NCBI GenBank assembly: GCA_046327915.1
Contig: JAXLXO010000033.1
Location: 7,093 to 71,092 of the forward strand
DNA length: 64,000 nt
Origin: VGTK01 sp046327915
GTDB taxonomy: Bacteria > Desulfobacterota > Binatia > UBA12015
Direction of reading: 5' to 3'
Shown one piece after another: positions 53,221-59,819 of the stretch (positions within the stretch are counted from its first letter, which is position 1; each line of letters opens with the position of its first letter). The position numbers and the translations under genes are program-made. The notes under the pieces were generated by a model. That model did not search any database and was not told where the DNA came from. It was given only the letters and a program-made list of their open reading frames with translations.

Positions 53221-54386
53221 CCCGCGAACTCCTGCAGCGCCTCGATCACTTCGTCCTGCTCCCGGTCGTCGAGACCGACATACAGAGGCAGGCGGAGCAA
53301 GCGGTCGCTCACGTCCTCGGCGACCGGACAGTCGCCGGGACGACCGCCCAGCTTGACGCCCATGCGCGACGAGTGCAGCGGCAGGTAGTGGAACACGGCC
53401 AGGATGCCACGCGCCTTCAGGTGCGCCACGAGGCGCGCGCGCACCGGCTCCGACGGCAGCAGCAGGTAGTACATGTGGTACGCCTGCTCGCAGTCGTCGG
53501 GAACGATCGGACGCCGCACGTCGTGTGCGTCCGCCCACGATGCGAGCGTGGCGTCGTAGCGCTGCCAGAGGTGCGCACGGCGCTGCTGGATCGCGGGCCA
53601 CTCGATCAGCTGCCCGAAGAGAAAGGCCGCGAGCACGTCCGACATGAGATAGCTCGAACCCAGATCGACCCAGCCGTAGCGGTCGACCTCGCCGCGGAAG
53701 AAGCGGCTGCGGTCGGTGCCCTTCTCGCGCAGGATCTCGGCGCGCTCGACCCAGCGCTCGTCGTTGACCAGCAGCGCGCCGCCCTCGCCGCAGGTCACGT
53801 TCTTGGTCTCGTGAAAGCTCTGCGTCGCGAGCGTGCCGAAGGTTCCGAGCCACTGTCCGCGGTACTTCCCGAAGAGCCCGTGCGCGTTGTCCTCGACCAC
53901 CGCCGCGCCGCACGCGCGCGCGATCTCGAGGATCGGCTCCATCGCGCAGCCGACGCCTGCGTAGTGGACCGGGACGATCGCCCGCGTGCGCGGTCCGACG
54001 ACCTGCTCGAGCCTGGTCTCGTCGAGGTTCAGCGTGTCCGGCCGCACGTCGACGAAGCGCGGCGTCGCACCACGCAGCACGAACGCGTTGATTGTCGACA
54101 CGAAGGTGAACGACGGCACGACGACCTCGTCGCCGGGGCCGATCTCGAGCAGCAGCGCCGCGAGCTCGAGCGCGTGCGTGCACGACGTGGTCAGCAGCGC
54201 CCGGCGCACGCCGAGCGTCGTCTCGAGCAGGTCGTGGCAGCGGCGCGTGAACGTCTGGTCGCCGGCGATCTGTCCGATGCGCATCGCCTGCGCGATGTAC
54301 TCGAGCTCGCGCCCGACGAGCGTCGAGCGGTTGAACGGGATGCGGTAACCGCCCGACGGCCCGCGGCGCAGCGGATCCGCGTTCAC
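53214..54386 (-). CDS. DegT/DnrJ/EryC1 PLP aminotransferase, WecE-like
   Basis: 390 aa. PLP-dependent sugar aminotransferase. IPFNRSTLVGRELEYIAQAM at the start, TTSCTHALELAAL (phosphate site), VPVHYAGVGCAM, DNAHGLFGKY, and the Schiff-base Lys in SFHETKNVTCGEGGAL. This pattern matches dTDP-4-dehydro-6-deoxy-D-glucose transaminase (WecE/RffA). GTG start overlaps the upstream membrane-protein stop. With WecD it supplies an N-acetylated amino-deoxysugar to the local glycan. Confidence 0.9.
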   Translation of the reverse strand: MNADPLRRGPSGGYRIPFNRSTLVGRELEYIAQAMRIGQIAGDQTFTRRCHDLLETTLGVRRALLTTSCTHALELAALLLEIGPGDEVVVPSFTFVSTINAFVLRGATPRFVDVRPDTLNLDETRLEQVVGPRTRAIVPVHYAGVGCAMEPILEIARACGAAVVEDNAHGLFGKYRGQWLGTFGTLATQSFHETKNVTCGEGGALLVNDERWVERAEILREKGTDRSRFFRGEVDRYGWVDLGSSYLMSDVLAAFLFGQLIEWPAIQQRRAHLWQRYDATLASWADAHDVRRPIVPDDCEQAYHMYYLLLPSEPVRARLVAHLKARGILAVFHYLPLHSSRMGVKLGGRPGDCPVAEDVSDRLLRLPLYVGLDDREQDEVIEALQEFAGW

Positions 54387-56407
54387 GACGCACCTCCGGT
54401 CGGCGTTCCGGGGAACGCGTAGACGTCGCCGACCTGCCCTTCGCGCACGCGGGTCAGCCCTGCGGCCGCCGGGTCGAAGCGCGCGGTGAGGTTCCGCGGG
54501 TAGACCAGCACCTTCGGCCGCCCGGGCATGGTCTCGCCGATCTGGCGCAGCGTCGCGATGCGCTGCTCGGGCGGCGTGACGAAGCGGTAGAGCTTGTCCA
54601 CCTGCGCCGCGCGGAGGTCGAAGTCCGGCAGGCCGCGGTTGTAGTGGATGCCGTCGACGACGTACGGCACGCGCTCAGAGAGGACGTAGAGCACGCTCTG
54701 GTCGCGGAAGATCAGCGGCACCACGACGACCGTGTCGAGCGGGGTATTCGCGCGGATCCAGGCGAAGGCGTCCGCGTACTCGATCCCCGTGCCCGGCATG
54801 AACGTGCCCGGCGCGGGCTGTTCGGCCGTGACGTGGCGGCCCTCGTACGAGAACGTCCGGTCGGCGACCAGCGGCCCGCGCAGCAGGCCGACGCCGAACA
54901 GCGCCACGTTCCAGCACGCGAGGAAGAGCGCCAGGGCGGCCAGCGCCGGCCCCGCGCTGCGCCAGCCGAGCGCGCGCGTCGTGACGAGCCGCGTGATCGG
55001 GCCGAGCGACACCAGCGTCAGCCCCAGCGAGCCGAGGTAGATGAACTTGTATTCGTTCCTGCCGGAGATCGAGACCACGCTCGCGAGAGCGTAGCCGCCG
55101 ATGCACATCAGGGCGAGGAACAGCACGCGGGTGTCGCGCTCGCGCAGCCCGCGCACCACGCCGGCCGCGAAGAACGGCCACAGCGGCCAACTCACCGCGA
55201 CGACCGACCAGGCATACGCGTCGGGCCATCCGAAGTGCGGCGGCTCGGGGAACTCGCTGGTCGCGTTCGCCATGAAGTGCAGCACCGGGACGCCGAGCAG
55301 CAGGAGCGCCGCGCATCCGCCGACGGCACCGATCGCGCGCGGCGCGCTCGCCCACGTGCGCAGCCAGGCCACGAGACGCGCCGGCGACAGGCCCTGCGCG
55401 AGCCGTCCGTCGAGCAGCGCCGCGAGCACCACCGCGCCGGCGATCGCGCCCGCGAAGCCCGCCAGCATGAACGCGCCGGTGATCGCGTGCAGCGCGAACG
55501 CCCCGAGCAGCGCCATCACGCCGAGTGCCACGTCGAAGCCGCGCGCGCGCCCGCGCAGGGCGCGGACCACGACCAGCAGCCCGAAGACGTAGAAGTAGAC
55601 GCCGAGTGCTGCGCCCGTGTAGTTGGCGAACTTCGCGAGCAGCGTCGCGAGACGGACGTCACCCGCGATCACCATGGTGCGCGGATCGAGCGGCCGGCCC
55701 GCCGCCGTTGCCAGAATCCAGTAGAGGCCGCCCGCGAGGTTCGCGCCGAAGAGTCCGAACACCGCGCGCAGCGTGCCGAGCCCCGCGCGCACCGGTCCGT
55801 ACAGCTCACGCGCGATGGCGGCGGTCCACGCGAGGCTGCCCGCGAGGATCGCGACGTTGACGATCGTCGACGCGAGCGGCGCCGGAATGCGCAGCAGCTC
55901 GATCAGCGCCGCGAGCAGCGCGTGATACGGCCAGTAGGTGTTCGACGGATGTCCCGGCAGGGTCACGTTCTCGGGCGGCACGTGCCCCGCGACGACCTGG
56001 TAGACGTACGCCGAGTGGAAGAAGCCGTGGTGCGAGATCTGCACTCGCGGCGACGCGAGCATCGCGTACAGCGTCGGAACGAATGCGAGCAGTCCGACGG
56101 CGAGCGCGGCCCATCCGAGCCCGCCCGGAGCGACGAAGGTCGCGGCGGGCTCGTCGAGGATCGCGGACCAACGCCGTCTCCGCGCGAGCACCACGACCGC
56201 CGCGGAACCGGCCGCGCATGCGACGAATACCGCAGCCCATCCCTGTCCGCCGAATGCACCGAGCATCGTCGTCAGCAGCAGCCCGAGCGACGGGAACGAC
56301 GACAGGAGAAGCAGCAGCGTCGTGTTCAGTAGCCGACCGGACATGGGAGGTTTGCCCGGAAGCGGGCGGGACGGCTCACGAGGCAGTGACGGAGCCGAGA
56401 CCGACAT
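54383..56407 (-). CDS. Large polytopic membrane protein, probable glycan-processing enzyme
   Basis: 674 aa with ~12 membrane helices, including LLNTTLLLLLSSFPSLGLLL, WAALAVGLLAFVPTLYAML, FMLAGFAGAIAGAVVLAAL and LALFLACWNVALFGVGLL. A loop with SHHGFFHSAYVYQ and a periplasmic C-terminal part (EYADAFAWIRANTPLD, YVVDGIHYNRGLPD) recall GT-C-like mannosyl/arabinosyl-transferase and DUF2298-type proteins. No signature residue confirms the chemistry. The first of the wecE-wecD run; ATG at MSVSAPS. It could be a lipid-linked sugar transferase. Confidence 0.7.
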   Translation of the reverse strand: MSVSAPSLPREPSRPLPGKPPMSGRLLNTTLLLLLSSFPSLGLLLTTMLGAFGGQGWAAVFVACAAGSAAVVVLARRRRWSAILDEPAATFVAPGGLGWAALAVGLLAFVPTLYAMLASPRVQISHHGFFHSAYVYQVVAGHVPPENVTLPGHPSNTYWPYHALLAALIELLRIPAPLASTIVNVAILAGSLAWTAAIARELYGPVRAGLGTLRAVFGLFGANLAGGLYWILATAAGRPLDPRTMVIAGDVRLATLLAKFANYTGAALGVYFYVFGLLVVVRALRGRARGFDVALGVMALLGAFALHAITGAFMLAGFAGAIAGAVVLAALLDGRLAQGLSPARLVAWLRTWASAPRAIGAVGGCAALLLLGVPVLHFMANATSEFPEPPHFGWPDAYAWSVVAVSWPLWPFFAAGVVRGLRERDTRVLFLALMCIGGYALASVVSISGRNEYKFIYLGSLGLTLVSLGPITRLVTTRALGWRSAGPALAALALFLACWNVALFGVGLLRGPLVADRTFSYEGRHVTAEQPAPGTFMPGTGIEYADAFAWIRANTPLDTVVVVPLIFRDQSVLYVLSERVPYVVDGIHYNRGLPDFDLRAAQVDKLYRFVTPPEQRIATLRQIGETMPGRPKVLVYPRNLTARFDPAAAGLTRVREGQVGDVYAFPGTPTGGAS

Positions 56408-56487
56408 GGTAGGGCCCTCCCGAAGCGTGGTCAACGCGCAACGCGCGACGGCCCGCACCGGCGAGCGAAAACGGCGAGGTGCGAACG

Positions 56488-57348
56488 ATGCGGATCGGTG
56501 GCGTCGACGAGATCTGGCGATACCCCGTCAAGTCCATGGCGGGTGAGCGGCTCCCCGCGACGGCCGTGGGCCCGCAGGGCCTGACGGGCGACCGCGGCTG
56601 GGCCGTGCGCGACGAGGAGCGCGGCGGAATCCGCGGCGCGAAGAAGATCCCCGAGCTGATGCGTTGCGCGGCGCGCTACCTCGTGGAGCCGCGCGACCGA
56701 CAGGCCGGCGACGTCGAGATGCGGCTGCCCGACGGGGCGCTCGTCCGCAGCGACGACCCCGCCGCGGCGGATCGCCTGAGCGCCGCCCTCGGGACGCGCG
56801 TGACCCTGTGGCCGCTTCAGCCGGCCGACCAGCTCGACCACTACCGGCGCGGCGCTCCGACGCACGCCGACCTGGAGCAGGAGCTGCGCTCGATGTTCGC
56901 GCTCGAGCCGGACGAGCCGCTGCCGGACCTGTCGGGACTTCCGCCGGAGGTCGTCGAGTTCGAGTCCCCGCCGGGAACCTACTTCGACGCCTTCCCGCTC
57001 CACATCCTCTCGCGGAGCTCGCTCGCGCACCTGGCGGCGCGGGCGCCCGGGTCGACGATCGACGTGCGGCGCTTCCGGCCGAACTTCCTGCTCGACCTGC
57101 CGAAGGCCGGGGCGGGTTTTCCGGAAGCGCAGTGGGCCGGACGCCGTGTGCGCATCGGCGGCATGACCGCGGAGGTCACCATCCCGACGATGCGCTGCGT
57201 GATGACGACGCTGCCCTTCGACGACCTGCCGAAGGACCCGCGCATCATGCGCACGCTGGTACGCGAGGCCAAGCACTGCCTCGGAGCGTATGCCCGGGTC
57301 GTCGAGCCCGGATCCGTCCGGGTCGGCGACGCGGTCGAGCTTCTCTAG
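56488..57348 (+). CDS. MOSC-domain molybdenum-sulfurase-like protein (YcbX type)
   Basis: 286 aa. N-terminal beta-barrel MOSC_N (EIWRYPVKSMAGERL, GLTGDRGWAVRD) and C-terminal MOSC domain with the conserved Cys region PTMRCVMTTL and RPNFLLDL. YcbX/mARC-like proteins bind molybdopterin and reduce N-hydroxylated bases with an electron donor. Here no ferredoxin domain is fused. GAGG 8 bases before the ATG at 56488 sets the start over a GTG at 56479. Convergent with the transglycosylase. Confidence 0.88.
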   Translation: MRIGGVDEIWRYPVKSMAGERLPATAVGPQGLTGDRGWAVRDEERGGIRGAKKIPELMRCAARYLVEPRDRQAGDVEMRLPDGALVRSDDPAAADRLSAALGTRVTLWPLQPADQLDHYRRGAPTHADLEQELRSMFALEPDEPLPDLSGLPPEVVEFESPPGTYFDAFPLHILSRSSLAHLAARAPGSTIDVRRFRPNFLLDLPKAGAGFPEAQWAGRRVRIGGMTAEVTIPTMRCVMTTLPFDDLPKDPRIMRTLVREAKHCLGAYARVVEPGSVRVGDAVELL

Positions 57349-57361
57349 GACCCGGCGCCGC

Positions 57362-58135
57362 TCAGGCGGCGTGCTCGACCAGCAGCCCCTCGTAGCGTGC
57401 CATCACCTTCTTCACGTAGTGCGCGCGCTTCGCGTGCTGGCGCGACATGCGCGAGGCCCGCTCCGGTCCGAGGTTGTACGCCGCGATCGCGACATACGGG
57501 TCGCCGAACTTCTCCTCGAGCTGTGCGAGGTAGCCGAGACCGAGACGGATGTTGAGGTTCGGCTGCACGAGCGCGCCCGCTCCGCCCCAGGGAAGACCGA
57601 GGTCCTTCGCGACCTCGCGCGCCGTGGACGGCTTGATCTGGGTCAGGCCGACGGCGCCGCGGGACGAGTTCGCGGTCGGCGAGCAGGTGCTCTCGACCTC
57701 GATGATCGCCATCACGAACAGCGGGTCGTAGCCGTGCCGCTCCGCCTCCTCGCGGATCGCGTCGACGATCCGCCAGCGCTGACGCTCGCCGAGCGACGGC
57801 CGGCACTCGGAGACCGCCGCGAACAGCTTCGAGCGGGTCTCCGCGGACTCGAGAACCTGGTTCACGACCTCGGGGGTCTCGGTCGGCGCCGACGCGCCGC
57901 TCTCGTGCGTGGGACCCGGATGCGCGGGCTTCGCCTTGGGAACGACCGCACCGTGCTTCGACAGCAGCACGGGGGACAGCAGGACGGCGAGCGAGCCGCC
58001 GACGGTGGCGACGACCATGGCGCGGCGAGCCCGACGGCCCATTCCGCGCAGTGCCTCTCGTGCGGCCGTCACGGCATCGGCGGTGTCTGCTGCGATGGGC
58101 GCAGCGAGTCCTTCCGGTAGCAGGGCTTCCTTCAT
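57362..58135 (-). CDS. Membrane-anchored lytic transglycosylase (SLT domain)
   Basis: 257 aa. A helix (MVVATVGGSLAVLLSPVLL) ~residues 40-60 anchors it; residues ~115-250 form the SLT lysozyme-like domain: VMAIIEVESTCSPTANSSRGAVGLTQI, with the catalytic Glu in EVES, and NLNIRLGLGYLAQL and AYNLGPERAS. It cleaves peptidoglycan to anhydromuropeptides. AAGGA 7 bases before the second ATG favours the start at 58135. A 290-bp leader with hairpins lies upstream. Confidence 0.92.
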   Translation of the reverse strand: MKEALLPEGLAAPIAADTADAVTAAREALRGMGRRARRAMVVATVGGSLAVLLSPVLLSKHGAVVPKAKPAHPGPTHESGASAPTETPEVVNQVLESAETRSKLFAAVSECRPSLGERQRWRIVDAIREEAERHGYDPLFVMAIIEVESTCSPTANSSRGAVGLTQIKPSTAREVAKDLGLPWGGAGALVQPNLNIRLGLGYLAQLEEKFGDPYVAIAAYNLGPERASRMSRQHAKRAHYVKKVMARYEGLLVEHAA

Positions 58136-58392
58136 GAGCATTCCTTGTGAGCGTAACGCGACGCGTCAACCTCGCAAGAAGGGAGGTGGCCAGAAAGTCT
58201 CATGCCTCGGATGAGGTGCCCTGATTCGGACATCGGTGCCCCGGGGCGGGTGGCCCACGGCAGGGCGCCGAACACGGACTCGCACTGGCGGTCGCGGCTG
58301 GCTGGGGCGGCTGTCTCGCCGCCGACCCGTATCCGAACACACCGGATCGGGATGCTCAAGTCATGATCATCCCGCCGGACCGGTCCGTGAGA
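58136..58392 (-). other. Leader region upstream of the transglycosylase
   Basis: No gene seen. It contains two perfect hairpins (given on the + strand): GGCGGC-TGTCTC-GCCGCC and ATCCG-AACACAC-CGGAT, and a complementary GGTGGCC/GGCCACC-type pair further on. It could be a long 5' leader with a regulatory structure for the transglycosylase, but I could not match it to a known riboswitch class. Confidence 0.35.
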
Positions 58393-58419
58393 GGGCCTCC
58401 GAACAGGGTCCGGAGGCCC
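58393..58419 (-). terminator. Inverted repeat after tRNA-Leu, probable terminator
   Basis: A 9-bp perfect stem GGGCCTCCG/CGGAGGCCC with a 9-nt loop, 8 bases beyond the tRNA 3' end on the minus strand and preceded by an A-rich stretch. The T-run after it is poor (TCTC), so termination may be partial. Confidence 0.5.
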
Positions 58420-58427
58420 ATTTTCAG

Positions 58428-58513
58428 TGCCGGGGGCGGGGATCGAACCCGCACGGCCGTTTCCGGCCAGGGGATTTTAAGTCCCCTGTGTCTGCCAGTT
58501 TCACCACCCCGGC
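58428..58513 (-). tRNA. tRNA-Leu (anticodon UAA)
   Basis: Class II tRNA of 86 nt read on the minus strand. Acceptor GCCGGGG/CCCCGGC, GTGGTGAAACTGGCAGAC D-arm region, anticodon loop with TAA in GGACTTAAAATCC, a variable arm GGCCGGAAACGGCC and T-arm GGGTTCGATCCCC. Discriminator A; CCA is not encoded. It starts only 16 bp after the RNase D stop on the same strand, so it is likely co-transcribed with that nuclease gene. Confidence 0.97.
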
Positions 58514-58529
58514 GCGGGGCGTGGGGTTC

Positions 58530-59714
58530 TCAGCCGGCCCCGCCCTCGGTCGCGCCGCCCTCCGCGACCGCGACGACGCGTACGCCGCCACTGCCGTCGC
58601 CGGTGAGTGCGGCCTCGCCCGCGAACAACCGGCGCAGTGCCTCGCCCGCGATCTCGGCGCGCCAGCCCGACGACAGCCGTCCGGACGTCCGACCCGCCGC
58701 GAGCGACTGCACGTCGGCGCGGGTCGCGAGCAGCGACGGCTCCATCTGCCGCTGCGCCGCGATGTGCGCGACCAGCGCGAGGCCGAGCGCGACGCTCGGT
58801 CCGGCGTCGTCGTCGATCGGCGGCTCGCCGCGCGCCGGCGTGCGCAGGTCGTGCGCGTCGAGCTCGAGTCCGCGCTCCACCGCAGCGAGGATCTCCTCCG
58901 CGGTGCCGCCGCGCAGGTGGCGCGGCTCGAGGCCGCGGATGCTCGACATCTGCTCCTTCGACCGCGGCGGGCGCTGCACGATGCCGGCGAGCGCCAGGTC
59001 GGGCAGGATGAAGCGCGGCGGGATGTCACGCGCCATCGCGAGCCGCTCCCGCCAGGCCGCGACCTCCTGTGCGACGCCGCGCGACTTGCCGCGCAGCGTG
59101 CGGCTGCCCTTGATGCGCCACCACGCCGTCTCGGCCTCGGACGCACCGAGCTGGCGCGTCCGCATCTGCTCGCACTCCTGCTCGACCCACGCGAGCGTGC
59201 CGCTCTCCTGCGCGCGCTCGCAGAGCCGTCCGTGCAGCATCAGCAGGTGCTCGACGTCGGCCGCGGCGTACGCGATCTGGCTCTCGTCGAGCGGACGCCG
59301 CGTCCAGTCGGTGAGCCTGTCGCCCTTCGCCAGCGTCGCCCCGACGATCGACGTGACGAGGCGCCCGAGCGCCGCGAAGCCCAGGCCGATGAACGCGGCC
59401 GCGATCTGGGTGTCGAAGAGGCGCGCCGGGCGAGTGCCGCAGGCCAGCTGCAGGACCTCGAGATCCTGCTCCGCCGCGTGGCAGATCATCAGCCCGGGCC
59501 CTTCCAGGATCTGCGCCAGCGGCGCGATGTCGACCGCGATCGGGTCGACGACGGCCAACCCGTCGGACCACGCCACCTGCACCAGCGCCAGGTGGGGGAA
59601 GTAGGTCCGCTCGCGGTGGAATTCGGTGTCGAGCCCGTAGACGGGCTCGTCGCGGAGCCGGGCAATCAGCTCGTCGAGCCCTGCCCGGTCGTCGATCCAG
59701 ATCGGCTTCTGCAC
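58530..59714 (-). CDS. rnd: Ribonuclease D
   Basis: 394 aa. DEDD 3'-5' exonuclease trimming tRNA 3' ends. Motifs: YGLDTEFHRE (Exo I, D-x-E), ICHAAEQDLEVL (Exo II) and QIAYAAADVEHLL (Exo III, Y-x3-D). A HRDC-type helical domain follows (REAERLAMARDIPPR-like segment, then PSLLATRADVQSLAAG). GTG start at VQKPIWIDD; the longer frame upstream looks non-coding. It sits 16 bp upstream of tRNA-Leu. The C-terminal tail is Gly-rich and probably disordered. Confidence 0.95.
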   Translation of the reverse strand: MQKPIWIDDRAGLDELIARLRDEPVYGLDTEFHRERTYFPHLALVQVAWSDGLAVVDPIAVDIAPLAQILEGPGLMICHAAEQDLEVLQLACGTRPARLFDTQIAAAFIGLGFAALGRLVTSIVGATLAKGDRLTDWTRRPLDESQIAYAAADVEHLLMLHGRLCERAQESGTLAWVEQECEQMRTRQLGASEAETAWWRIKGSRTLRGKSRGVAQEVAAWRERLAMARDIPPRFILPDLALAGIVQRPPRSKEQMSSIRGLEPRHLRGGTAEEILAAVERGLELDAHDLRTPARGEPPIDDDAGPSVALGLALVAHIAAQRQMEPSLLATRADVQSLAAGRTSGRLSSGWRAEIAGEALRRLFAGEAALTGDGSGGVRVVAVAEGGATEGGAG

Positions 59715-59819
59715 GCGCGCACTATACGTGCGGGCCGGCCGGGCGCGCCACCGCGACTTCGGGAGCGTCACGCGGCGCGCCTCCGGGGCCGGAACCTCCC
59801 CGGAGGCGCACCACACGCA

